Virus record (IMG/VR): IMGVR_UViG_3300036466_000208
Location: 1-46,490 of that record
Origin: a virus
Length of the DNA stretch: 46,490 nucleotides
Strand: one strand, 5' to 3'
The notes beneath the pieces are model-generated. The model was not told where the DNA came from and did not search any database. It saw only the letters and a list, made by a program, of their open reading frames with translations. Position numbers and translations under genes: made by a program. Each line of letters begins with the position of its first letter. The first letter of the stretch is position 1. This document shows, in pieces, positions 34,336 to 40,864 of this stretch.

Positions 34336-34668
34336 TTAAGGCTTCCACTTACTGATTAACTCCTCTGGTGTCTCGCAGAAGGTCATTTTGCTGGCTCTCT
34401 GTCTAGACAGGGTTAACAACCTCCCTTCATTGCACCGGGCACGGCTCAGGTCATTGTACTTAATCAAGGCGCACATTGCCTCAATGCTCATGCCTGTGTT
34501 CCTCAAGTCAGTCTTGCCGCTAAGGAAGTAGCGCAATCCGGGGAACTGAACAGAGTATAGGAAGTTATCTCCCTTCTGGGCTAAACAAGCAAACTCAACT
34601 CTTGCGCTGAGTCTAGTGCCGCGCCTACGGGAATGCGCCCTAATATTATCTACAGTAAGATAACTCAT
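34336..34668 (-). CDS. Hypothetical 110-residue early protein
   Basis: Starts MSYLTVDNIRAHSRRRGTRL. Basic (many Arg), with a beta-like middle (FLYSVQFPGLRYFLSGKTDL) and a helical end. It is the last gene before the RNA polymerase terminator. No family recognised; the ribosome site (GGTG) is weak. The small, basic, early-gene character would suit a host-takeover factor, but nothing shows the target. Confidence 0.7.
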   Translation of the reverse strand: MSYLTVDNIRAHSRRRGTRLSARVEFACLAQKGDNFLYSVQFPGLRYFLSGKTDLRNTGMSIEAMCALIKYNDLSRARCNEGRLLTLSRQRASKMTFCETPEELISKWKP

Positions 34669-34731
34669 ATCACCAAACCACCATAATCAAAAGACAACAA
34701 ACCAACCAACAAATGCTCTGGGCCTTGTTAC

Positions 34732-35310
34732 TCATTTAGTTTCACCCCGCAGATAAGAGACAAACTTGTCAGTGTCAGCTATATACCACATATGGTTGCA
34801 CAAGCCAGGCTCTCCAGATACAAAGGTTTTCCATTGCACGAAATGCTCTTTAGGCAGGGAGCCATATAAATGGCCTTCCCACTTTTCCCGGCCAAAGTAA
34901 ACACGGCTATATGCTGTGTAGCTTGGTATGTTTGACCATACACCACGGAAAGGAGGCTCTACCTTGATAGAGAGGAGCAGCCCTCCTGCCATTGTGTACC
35001 ATTTAAAAACTTGGTTGAACCTATCAGCCGCAACAACTAAGCCGCAATTCTCAGTGACAGGCTTATCCTTTGCGGCTTCCCTGTTGTCTGTGGTGTCTAT
35101 CCGGTTGTAGAAACACCCATCCACCCAAGTTATACAAGGGACAGGCGGGAAGGCTTCGAGCAACAAAGCCACCTGTGCCAATGTCTCACACTCAAAACCC
35201 ATGCCTGCATCTGATAGAGGGCTCTTGCCGTAGTAGTATTTTGGCTCAATGCCGGGTAAGTCTTTGCCCACGATAGAGAGAATTTTATCTTTAACGCTTT
35301 GCTTTGCCAT
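34732..35310 (-). CDS. Hypothetical 192-residue early protein
   Basis: Starts MAKQSVKDKILSIVGKDLPG after AAGGTG and a palindromic element. Aromatic-rich and beta-like (PCITWVDGCFYNRIDT, VFKWYTMAGGLLLSI, YTAYSRVYFGREKWEGH). No catalytic motif or membrane span recognised. Its leader carries the AAACAAAGCAAGG version of the sequence shared by several early genes. Confidence 0.72.
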   Translation of the reverse strand: MAKQSVKDKILSIVGKDLPGIEPKYYYGKSPLSDAGMGFECETLAQVALLLEAFPPVPCITWVDGCFYNRIDTTDNREAAKDKPVTENCGLVVAADRFNQVFKWYTMAGGLLLSIKVEPPFRGVWSNIPSYTAYSRVYFGREKWEGHLYGSLPKEHFVQWKTFVSGEPGLCNHMWYIADTDKFVSYLRGETK

Positions 35311-35347
35311 AGTATCACCTTGCTTTGTTTAGGGAGTATCTCAGATA

Positions 35348-35363
35348 GTCTACTATAATAGAC
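35348..35363. promoter_or_regulatory. 16-bp near-palindrome before the 192-residue early gene
   Basis: The minus strand reads GTCTATTATAGTAGAC, about 38 bases upstream of the ATG. A GC-rich stretch with repeated CTTAGGGCGG (35395-35428) lies behind the previous stop and may fold into a hairpin. Confidence 0.68.
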
Positions 35364-35429
35364 CATTTGGCATACCCTCTCAGGGGCCCAGAGCGGCATT
35401 CTAAGCCGCCCTAAGCCGCCCTTAGGGCC

Positions 35430-35681
35430 TTAGTATCTCTTGTGGCGCTTTCCAAGCTGTAGGCCAGCCCTGAGGCCCATCAACCAATAGTGAATCTCTT
35501 TGGCTGAGCCAGATTCAAGAGAGCCTTGCAAGGTCTCCTCTTTTCCTCTCACCGTGTAGTGATGTATCTGGTAACAACCATAACTGCAATTCAGCTCAAT
35601 ACGATTACCAGTGCGGCGACCTTTTAGAATCTCATTGATAGAGGCAATATTAGCTCTCAGTGTCTTTTCTGTTACTCTCAT
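35430..35681 (-). CDS. Hypothetical 83-residue early protein
   Basis: Starts MRVTEKTLRANIASINEILK with the strong leader AAGCAAAGCAAAGGAG. It has a small alpha/beta look (NRIELNCSYGCYQIHHYTVR) and a very basic end (GKRHKRY). The N-terminal helix followed by a Cys-x3-Cys beta segment resembles small early phage proteins of unknown role. Confidence 0.72.
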   Translation of the reverse strand: MRVTEKTLRANIASINEILKGRRTGNRIELNCSYGCYQIHHYTVRGKEETLQGSLESGSAKEIHYWLMGLRAGLQLGKRHKRY

Positions 35682-35751
35682 CTTACTGCTCCTTTGCTTT
35701 GCTTAAATAAACATAATGCAGAGCCGTAGAGTTACGGCCCTGAGGTTATGC

Positions 35752-36801
35752 TCACTTGGTCATTTCAGCCTTGGCAGCTTCCACAATCGCCATGACTTCT
35801 TCACTGGCACCATAGATGGCTTTCAGGTCGCGCGCTGCGGCGTTCACTGTGCGCTTGTCTGCATCGGCAGGAACTTGAAGCACCAGATAGGCAGGAAGCT
35901 TCTTAAGACGCTTGACCAGCTTGTCTATTGCGGGGGCTGCTGCTGCGGCCTTCTCCAACTCCTCTATTTTGGCTTCCAACTCCAAAAGATATTTATCATC
36001 CATGTCACTGGAGGATGAGCCAGAGTCGGCACCAGCTTTATTGCTGCCTGTGTCGTCTTCTTCTTCCTCGGCATCTGGGTCTTCACCTGCATCAATGCGT
36101 TCTTGGCGCTTGGCTTCCTTTTCTGCTGCTGCCTTTTCTTCGGCGTATGCCTTGAGCCAGACAGTGTCTACTATCTCACCAGCTGCCAAAGCATCGGTAG
36201 CGGCGTTCAGCATGGCCTCATCGGTAGCCAGATTAATAAGCACCATGTAAGGCACGTCATGGAAGTCCGGCATTGTATGAAACACTGTGTAAACCTTAAT
36301 CAGGTTATAGCAGTAAGCCTTCTTGATAGAGAATTGCTCATCTGCCCAAGCCAGAAAACCCTTACCGTCTACCTTAGGCTTGCCGCCTTCTTTCTTTGGT
36401 GCCTTGGTGAAGTGCTGTTCACGCGCTGCAAAGAGCAACTCACCCATCTTGAGAGTGGTTTTTGAGCCAATCTCGATTTGCTTGGCAATGGCCTTGCTGA
36501 TTGCAGTCAAGCTCATAGCCTTAGGCTGAGCCACCTCAAAGCCTGCCGCGCTTTCTTCCTTGGCTGGCTCTTTAGCTGGCTCCTTGGCTGGCTTGTCTTC
36601 TGCCTTGGCTTCTTTTTCCTTGGCTGCGTCTTTGGCTGGCTTCTCTGCTGGCTTCTCTGCTGGCTTGTCAGCCTTGCCCTTGCCCTTAGCCGGAGCTTTC
36701 TGCTCCTCTTTGACTTCTTCCTGAGCCTCAGGCTTAGCCTTGGCTTTGCCTTTGCCCTTGGTTTTGGTTTCGGTGTTTGTCTCTTTGATTTTCTTAGCCA
36801 T
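35752..36801 (-). CDS. Histone-H1-like Lys/Ala/Pro-rich protein with helical DUF3102-like core
   Basis: 349 residues from the ATG at 36801 (MAKKIKETNTETKTKGKGKA); a longer in-frame start at 36858 lacks a ribosome site. Residues 1-95 are a disordered Lys/Ala/Pro/Glu tail with KPAEKPAEKPAKDAAKEKE repeats, as in histone H1 or bacterial H1-like proteins. Residues about 100-230 are helical (KMGELLFAAREQHF, GFLAWADEQFSIKKAYCYNL), resembling the DUF3102 type of phage/plasmid protein. A coiled coil and an Asp/Glu-rich stretch follow. A role in coating or reorganising host or phage DNA early in infection is inference. Confidence 0.75.
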   Translation of the reverse strand: MAKKIKETNTETKTKGKGKAKAKPEAQEEVKEEQKAPAKGKGKADKPAEKPAEKPAKDAAKEKEAKAEDKPAKEPAKEPAKEESAAGFEVAQPKAMSLTAISKAIAKQIEIGSKTTLKMGELLFAAREQHFTKAPKKEGGKPKVDGKGFLAWADEQFSIKKAYCYNLIKVYTVFHTMPDFHDVPYMVLINLATDEAMLNAATDALAAGEIVDTVWLKAYAEEKAAAEKEAKRQERIDAGEDPDAEEEEDDTGSNKAGADSGSSSSDMDDKYLLELEAKIEELEKAAAAAPAIDKLVKRLKKLPAYLVLQVPADADKRTVNAAARDLKAIYGASEEVMAIVEAAKAEMTK

Positions 36802-36881
36802 GCTTATTAGCCCTGTGTTAGTTAGTGATAGTGCCGCAAGTCGCAGCAGTCGAGCCACCTCATTGAGATAGCTCTCAGCTA

Positions 36882-37142
36882 CTACTTGCCGGGATACCAG
36901 CCTGCGCCCTCAAGCCAGCGAGAGAATTTCAGCTCTCTCCCATCCATTGTTTTGGCTTCCTGTATCTCATTATGCTTTAGCAATGCCTCGTACCCGTCAA
37001 AGTGGAGTATCTGAGTTTCACCAAGCCAGAGCTTAGTTTGTAACAATTGCTCTGTTTCCTCACAGAGGTATAGCTGCCAGCTGCCTGCTGTTTTGCGGTG
37101 GGTTAGCGTGTAGCGGATTATGGTCTTGCGAGTGGTTGCCAT
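36882..37142 (-). CDS. Hypothetical 86-residue early protein
   Basis: Starts MATTRKTIIRYTLTHRKTAG at 37142 behind the AAGCAAAGCAAAGGAG leader. A longer frame upstream would translate through the palindrome and is rejected. Beta-rich first half (SWQLYLCEETEQLLQTKLWL), helical second half with LKHNEIQEAKTMDGREL. No family recognised. Confidence 0.72.
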   Translation of the reverse strand: MATTRKTIIRYTLTHRKTAGSWQLYLCEETEQLLQTKLWLGETQILHFDGYEALLKHNEIQEAKTMDGRELKFSRWLEGAGWYPGK

Positions 37143-37178
37143 TGCACTGGCTCCTTTGCTTTGCTTGTCTTGGCTCTG

Positions 37179-37194
37179 GTCTATTATAGTAGAC
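37179..37194. promoter_or_regulatory. 16-bp near-palindrome before the 86-residue early gene
   Basis: The minus strand reads GTCTACTATAATAGAC, followed by CAGAGCC and the AAGCAAAGCAAAGGAG ribosome leader. Confidence 0.68.
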
Positions 37195-37302
37195 TGAGCG
37201 GGTAAGGAGCCTCCAAGATAAACCAACTTCCCGGAGGCTGTCAACAAAACCGATTGACTAAGAGCAAGTGAACCATGAAGAAGAAAAACCAACCTATCCG
37301 CT

Positions 37303-37332
37303 TTTCTTCCCTGTACGGCGTTTTTAAATATA
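37303..37332 (-). promoter_or_regulatory. T3/T7-like promoter candidate
   Basis: The minus strand reads ATTTAAAAACGCCGTACAGG, then GAAGAA. It lies about 170 bases upstream of the 86-residue early gene. Confidence 0.55.
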
Positions 37333-37472
37333 CGCACATACACAAGCACACATAAACAAACAATCAATCAAGTATCTGAGCCTAGCTTTAGTTTAGGTGT
37401 CTAAAGCCTTTTGTTATTGACTCTTGTTGAACGTAGTGAAACAGAGCTAAGCCCTCTATAAGCCTTATATAA

Positions 37473-37517
37473 GCCTTTAGTATAGCCTTTAGTATAGCCT
37501 TTAGTATAGCCTTTAGT
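37473..37517 (-). repeat. 12-bp tandem repeat with CTAAAGG core
   Basis: Three full copies and one partial copy of TATACTAAAGGC (minus strand). T7 carries arrays of CCTAAAG-like short repeats near its genome ends, so this array may mark the neighbourhood of the physical ends. Confidence 0.8.
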
Positions 37518-37519
37518 CC

Positions 37520-37546
37520 TGCTTCTCTGTACGGCGTTTTAATCTG
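37520..37546 (-). promoter_or_regulatory. T3/T7-like promoter candidate after the kinase gene
   Basis: The minus strand reads AGATTAAAACGCCGTACAGA, then GAAGC. It begins about 32 bases after the kinase stop. Confidence 0.55.
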
Positions 37547-37577
37547 TATCCTTTAAATTGAAGTATACAGAGACCCT

Positions 37578-38096
37578 TTAAGCCCAGCGCCGTGGCTTTC
37601 TAGTTTTCTCTAATTCATCCCTACAGAAGAAAACATCAAGCAAAATCAGCTTGCCATTGCTCACAGCTACGTTTCTAGGGCTTATCTCAAAATCTGGAGC
37701 ACGGCTAACATTGCCACAAGCCTCTATCGCATCTCTCAAGTGCTGTCTTAGTGTCTTATTTTGTACCTTGTCAAATTCTTTGTACCAGAATTCAATCAAA
37801 CAAGCAGAGTTTAATGGCTTTCTCATAAAGGACCCATCAGAGATTTGTCTCAGATTCTTGTATTTCTCCCATTCTTTAGGGTCAAGCTCTGACTTGAGGC
37901 TGCTAACTCTTGGGTAGTATTTCATCTTGTATTCTTGATGTTCCAGCTTCTCTATCTTAGGAAATACCCTAGCGCTAGGAAACCAACCCTGGGCCATGCA
38001 TTCTTTTATCGGACAGCTAGAGTTGAGATACACATTCCCATCCGTACCTAGATAAGCCTTAGTAAAGGCTCCTTTGCCTATTAGTTGTTTCTTCAT
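37578..38096 (-). CDS. gp0.7-like protein kinase fold, possibly inactive
   Basis: 172 residues starting MKKQLIGKGAFTKAYLGTDG after AAGGGGA. A Gly-rich-loop-like start (GKGAFTKAYLG, residues 7-17) and DFEISPRNVAVSNGKLILLD near residues 134-153 line up with the T7 gp0.7 segment SFDMHSGNIMFSNG. In that alignment the catalytic Asp is replaced by Glu (EISPRN), and the usual Lys of the third strand is not evident. T7 gp0.7 is the early host-transcription-shutoff kinase; the early position here matches. Function may persist without kinase activity. Confidence 0.68.
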   Translation of the reverse strand: MKKQLIGKGAFTKAYLGTDGNVYLNSSCPIKECMAQGWFPSARVFPKIEKLEHQEYKMKYYPRVSSLKSELDPKEWEKYKNLRQISDGSFMRKPLNSACLIEFWYKEFDKVQNKTLRQHLRDAIEACGNVSRAPDFEISPRNVAVSNGKLILLDVFFCRDELEKTRKPRRWA

Positions 38097-38172
38097 GGTG
38101 TTTTTCCCCTTTGCTTTGCTTAAACTTTATCAAGGGCACTAGTAAATGCCCTTTGTAAAGCCTGAGCAAACC

Positions 38173-38472
38173 TTACCTGCCCTCACAAGCCAGGTTTAGG
38201 TAGTAAGCTTGGTATTCTACTTTATGCCCTTTGCACTTCACACAAGAGAACTTAAAGCCAGAGTAACAGTTGTGTGCCATTAGTATGGTCTCAACTGTCC
38301 TATATTCAGCCTGTAGCATCCCCTTATAGTAGTCTTCCTTACAGCTTGATATCCACTCTGGCAGACTCTCATCACCCGCCTGTATCCTGACCAGATTACT
38401 TGCCAGAGCAGGGATACTCTCATTAACGATATTGTGTATGATTGTTTGAAGCTTCTTAGATAGTTTAGCCAT
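38173..38472 (-). CDS. First early gene: hypothetical 99-residue protein
   Basis: The ATG at 38472 (MAKLSKKLQTIIHNIVNESI) is chosen for AAGGAAA upstream. A helical first half is followed by FSCVKCKGHKVEY, a CxxC piece that may bind metal together with a downstream Cys. It is the first gene behind the sigma70-like promoter and so probably among the first expressed; host-takeover functions are common at this place but not shown. Confidence 0.72.
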   Translation of the reverse strand: MAKLSKKLQTIIHNIVNESIPALASNLVRIQAGDESLPEWISSCKEDYYKGMLQAEYRTVETILMAHNCYSGFKFSCVKCKGHKVEYQAYYLNLACEGR

Positions 38473-38526
38473 GATAGGTTTCCTTTGTTTGCTTTGCTTG
38501 GGCAAGTTGCTTGCCTTGAGACCCAG

Positions 38527-38555
38527 ATAATAGGGCGTTTTAAAATCTATGTCAA
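38527..38555 (-). promoter_or_regulatory. Host sigma70-type early promoter
   Basis: The minus strand has a perfect -35 TTGACA, a 17-base spacer and a TATTAT -10. The spacer also holds TTTTAAAACGCCC, the block found in the phage promoter candidates. It lies about 55 bases upstream of the first early gene and should be used by host RNA polymerase right after DNA entry. Confidence 0.85.
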
Positions 38556-38584
38556 TACCTTTTTTCTCTGTAGTCTTTAATCGA

Positions 38585-38600
38585 GTCTATTATAGTAGAC
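38585..38600. promoter_or_regulatory. 16-bp near-palindrome upstream of the host promoter
   Basis: The minus strand reads GTCTACTATAATAGAC, about 30 bases upstream of the -35 box of the early promoter. That is also a possible site for a regulator acting on host RNA polymerase. Confidence 0.68.
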
Positions 38601-38716
38601 CGCAAAGAGGCTCTAATCACTTAGTTTAGGTGTCTAGAGTTGCTGTTTGTAGCCCTCTAGATAAGCCCTCTATCTCTGCCCTATCTATGCCCTACCTAGC
38701 CGTTAACCCAGCCTAT

Positions 38717-39050
38717 ACTTGAAGCATATACAGACTAATGATTAAAGCACACAGAGCCTTAAGCTCAGGGCATAGCTCTGCCTATACTTAAAGGATACAG
38801 GTAGGCTTATCCTAAGTTATTGATTTGTATCCGTAAGGGCAAAAAGACAGATGCCCCCATTTGCCTGAGCTCTTTCTATGCTTAAAGCCGATTAAAGCAC
38901 ACAGAGAGCCTGAGCGGAAGTTCTCAGAGGCCTTGATTGAAGTTTACAGAGGGCCCTTAGGGGGCATTGAGCTACGGGCTGAGCGCGGAACCTCCCACAC
39001 AACTCTAAATAATTTTTCTGGAAACGTTTACGTGAAGCATACGGAGAGGC
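38717..39050 (+). repeat. Dispersed TTGAAGCATACAGAG-like repeats
   Basis: Imperfect copies of about 17 bases on the plus strand near 38719, 38741, 38787, 38891, 38937 and 39031, with a further one at 37558. Examples are ATTAAAGCACACAGAGAGCC and ATTGAAGTTTACAGAGGGCC. Spacing is irregular and arms are not inverted, so this is not a CRISPR array. They lie around the expected genome ends. Confidence 0.65.
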
Positions 39051-39302
39051 TTATCTATAGGCAGAGCTATGCCTGTGCCTTCAGCAGAACTACAGCCTAC
39101 GCAGAAGGTACGATAAAGGAGAGAGGTGACTACACTTAAGCCCTAACACAGGGTAAAGAATAAGGAGAGAAGCATAGCCACCTCAATAGAAGGAACTAGA
39201 AAGGAGTTTTGCTGTCAACGACCCAAATCAACAGAATTGAAGTTTAGGAGGATTAAAGAATAGAGCAAGTTTTGGTGACTACACTCCTCATTGACAGCTT
39301 TC

Positions 39303-39322
39303 TTTTCCTATAGGGCGCAGAG
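39303..39322 (-). promoter_or_regulatory. T7-type promoter candidate at the start of the non-coding region
   Basis: The minus strand reads TGCGCCCTATAGGAAAAGAA, just after the endolysin stop. It shares the CGCCCTATAGG core with the elements before capsid and after the large terminase. T7 has its right-end promoter (phiOR), which also serves replication, at this place. Confidence 0.55.
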
Positions 39323-39324
39323 CT

Positions 39325-39786
39325 TTAATACTTCCAGCTCATTGGTTCACCTTCTCTCCAGTCTATATGGACAAAAGAGTTGGCTACACCTATGCCTCTT
39401 GCTCCTGCCTTAATGGCTTCTTGCACAACTTGGTATCTCTGTGCTCCTCCATAGACAGGAATATCCATAGCGACACCTTTATTGTGCTGACCGGGTTCTT
39501 TACCCTTCTTAACCTTCTTTGCTTCTTCTGGATGCTCCGCACAACGATAGGCAGAAGTAGGGCTAAATGCTCTATTCATCCTGAACCTGATTCCTTCCAT
39601 CTTAGCCAGAGCCTCAGGCTTCATCTTGTGAGGCTTTTGCTTCATGCACTTAACGCACTTACAGCGCAGCTCAGTAACTGAGAAGTGCTCTGTGTAAAGC
39701 TCCCCTTCTCCTGTCTGAAAGACAACAGCATCATCATGCAGGCTGTGTATGATATGGGACTTACCCTTGATAGTGATTGTTTCCAA
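39325..39786 (-). CDS. Endolysin, peptidase M15 family (L-alanyl-D-glutamate/D-Ala type)
   Basis: 153 residues from a TTG at 39786, preceded by GGAG. The GTG frame from 39828 would run through a terminator-like hairpin and is less likely. The fold is marked by FSVTELRCKCVKC, SAYRCAEHPEEA, the Zn motif QHNKGVAMDIPV (HxxGxAxD) and SFVHIDWR (second His), all expected in M15 peptidases that cut peptidoglycan cross-links. Cys-x-Cys-x2-Cys is an unusual addition near residue 60. It replaces the T7 amidase gp3.5, which also inhibits RNA polymerase, and it lies at the late end of the map. No holin is obvious beside it. Confidence 0.88.
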   Translation of the reverse strand: METITIKGKSHIIHSLHDDAVVFQTGEGELYTEHFSVTELRCKCVKCMKQKPHKMKPEALAKMEGIRFRMNRAFSPTSAYRCAEHPEEAKKVKKGKEPGQHNKGVAMDIPVYGGAQRYQVVQEAIKAGARGIGVANSFVHIDWREGEPMSWKY

Positions 39787-39801
39787 CTCTTTATCTCCTA
39801 T

Positions 39802-39824
39802 AGAAAAGCCCTCACGAGGAGGGC
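39802..39824 (-). terminator. Hairpin with T-run between palindrome and endolysin
   Basis: A 6-bp stem GCCCTC/GAGGGC with a five-base loop followed by TTTTCT on the minus strand. It stands between the palindrome at 39830 and the endolysin start, so it could attenuate endolysin expression. Confidence 0.75.
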
Positions 39825-39829
39825 ACACG

Positions 39830-39845
39830 GTCTATTATAGTAGAC
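39830..39845. promoter_or_regulatory. 16-bp near-palindrome upstream of the endolysin
   Basis: The minus strand reads GTCTACTATAATAGAC and is followed directly by the hairpin at 39802-39824. Confidence 0.68.
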
Positions 39846-39898
39846 TACAAACGTTCTGAGAACAGAGACCATAGGCACATGGCATCCATGCTATATTG

Positions 39899-40132
39899 TC
39901 ACCCGGTAATGACCACTCCTGCACCCTCAATGCTAAGCTCGTTGATAGGGGCAGGACAAGGCTCCCATATTGTGCCGGGGCTGAGAGTAAAGCCAACACC
40001 ATTAGAAAAGGTGATAGTGGTATCGGCAGTAGGTATGATACAGAGATAAGACCGATTGCCACTAATACCAAGGGCAATCGGTGTTCCTTCAACTAACTGT
40101 TGAGGCTCGTAGTTTGAACCTGAGCGAATCAT
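39899..40132 (-). CDS. Small conserved phage protein, possibly virion-associated
   Basis: 77 residues from the ATG at 40132 (MIRSGSNYEPQQLVEGTPIA), which overlaps the preceding stop (ATGA) and has the best ribosome site of the region, GAGGAGGAAAC. The end TIWEPCPAPINELSIEGAGV is a compact beta pattern I associate with small structural phage proteins, though with no firm family. It is located in the late end region behind the terminases. Confidence 0.7.
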   Translation of the reverse strand: MIRSGSNYEPQQLVEGTPIALGISGNRSYLCIIPTADTTITFSNGVGFTLSPGTIWEPCPAPINELSIEGAGVVITG

Positions 40133-40335
40133 GTTTCCTCCTCGCATTCTTTGCCCCATCGTGGGTCACTGTCTTGCGTTTGGTTCTCTTGTAGGTTAAA
40201 CAGAGGGAAACGAGCGTGTCTGTCTCCCGACCTTGTGACTTGTGGTGTACTCCGAGACAACACATTCTCATCAGTGCGCCTCAGGAAGACACCACCACAG
40301 GCACGAGGCTTAGTGTCTGTGATGTTGTCAGCCAT
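40129..40335 (-). CDS. Hypothetical 68-residue protein
   Basis: Starts MADNITDTKPRACGGVFLRR after AAGGA. Polar, probably disordered, Arg-rich, and coupled to its neighbour by ATGA. No motif recognised. It is part of the late end cluster between the membrane coiled-coil protein and the endolysin, whose small genes in T7 encode lysis and DNA-maturation accessories. Confidence 0.62.
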   Translation of the reverse strand: MADNITDTKPRACGGVFLRRTDENVLSRSTPQVTRSGDRHARFPLFNLQENQTQDSDPRWGKECEEET

Positions 40336-40344
40336 TGTCAGTCC

Positions 40345-40500
40345 TTAAAGCCCTTCACGGACTTTCTTAATGCGCTCAATGTCACCCTTACTGATGGCAT
40401 TATCTGCACGTTCACTTAGCACCTTTACTGTCTCCTCTGCGAGGGCAAGCAAGATACGAGTGCCAATCTTCTTGAGTAATGCCAAGAATACTGCTTTCAT
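40345..40500 (-). CDS. Hypothetical 51-residue helical peptide
   Basis: Starts MKAVFLALLKKIGTRILLAL and ends RIKKVREGL. The ATG overlaps the stop of the membrane coiled-coil gene (ATGA). An amphipathic basic N-terminal helix could lie along a membrane, so a small holin or antiholin is possible, but no true transmembrane span is visible. Confidence 0.62.
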   Translation of the reverse strand: MKAVFLALLKKIGTRILLALAEETVKVLSERADNAISKGDIERIKKVREGL

Positions 40501-40853
40501 TTTTCTTTACTCCATACTTTAGCGTTTAGCACAGCAATCTGCTCACCATGCTTGGTTACAGTCCCGGCTGTTATATCCATCTTGGATTCAAGACGAGAGA
40601 GAACAGCACTATTAGCACTGTTCTTCTGGGCCTCGCTGTTGACTGTTTGTTTTAAGGCGTCCAAGTCTTTCTGCAACGCCCTTCTTGTCTCGTCCTGAGA
40701 TTGTTTCAGCTCCTTGATAGCATCAAATAGCTGGCTTAGCTGCTGGTCTTTCTGTCCCTCTTGATTGGCGTACACCAACAATGGGAGGCAGATTGAAACA
40801 GCCAAGACACCTATCCACTGAAACACCGTCTTTCTTTCAATCTCTGAGGACAT
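40497..40853 (-). CDS. Membrane-anchored coiled-coil protein (spanin- or holin-like candidate)
   Basis: 118 residues starting MSSEIERKTVFQWIGVLAVS. A single membrane helix (about 13-29, IGVLAVSICLPLLVYA) is followed by about 85 residues of Gln/Lys/Leu-rich coiled coil, so a short cytoplasmic start and a long periplasmic part are predicted. This is the layout of inner-membrane spanin subunits (T7 gp18.5), and the place between terminase and endolysin agrees. No lipoprotein partner is seen nearby, so the assignment is tentative. Confidence 0.65.
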   Translation of the reverse strand: MSSEIERKTVFQWIGVLAVSICLPLLVYANQEGQKDQQLSQLFDAIKELKQSQDETRRALQKDLDALKQTVNSEAQKNSANSAVLSRLESKMDITAGTVTKHGEQIAVLNAKVWSKEK

Positions 40854-40864
40854 AAGAACTGACC

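Larger units (their letters stand above)
37143..37577. other. 435-bp non-coding region with promoter candidates and tandem repeats
   Basis: No supported gene. It contains the shared ribosome leader and palindrome (37179-37194), a 7-bp stem (37208-37239), two T7-type promoter candidates (37303-37332 and 37520-37546), a 12-bp tandem repeat (37473-37517) and one copy of a TTGAAGYATACAGAG repeat at 37558-37572. Its position just after the kinase gene suggests a regulatory switch between two early operons. Confidence 0.7.
38506..39324. other. Main non-coding region, probable site of the genome ends
   Basis: About 820 bases between the endolysin and the first early gene, without a convincing gene. 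It contains a sigma70-like promoter, a palindrome copy, a CTATAGG element at its far end and several copies of a TTGAAGCATACAGAG-like repeat. In T7 the physical ends with their terminal repeat lie between the last late gene and the first early gene, so the packaging site should be here. No boundary is visible, because the map has been closed through it. Confidence 0.65.

Noticed and set aside
36882-37367. 161-residue version of the 86-residue early protein
   Set aside because: The extra N-terminus would be encoded by the palindrome, promoter candidate and ribosome leader; the inner ATG at 37142 has the good leader.
38717-39050. CRISPR array
   Set aside because: Repeats are short, imperfect and irregularly spaced, without constant spacers or cas genes.
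38861-39139. 92-codon plus-strand frame in the main non-coding gap
   Set aside because: It is built largely from the dispersed TTGAAGCATACAGAG-like repeats, runs against all other genes and lacks a Shine-Dalgarno site. I would only revive it if relatives keep it.
39835-40092. 85-codon minus frame overlapping the 77-residue gene
   Set aside because: It is a shifted shadow of 39899-40132, which has the coupled start and strong ribosome site.
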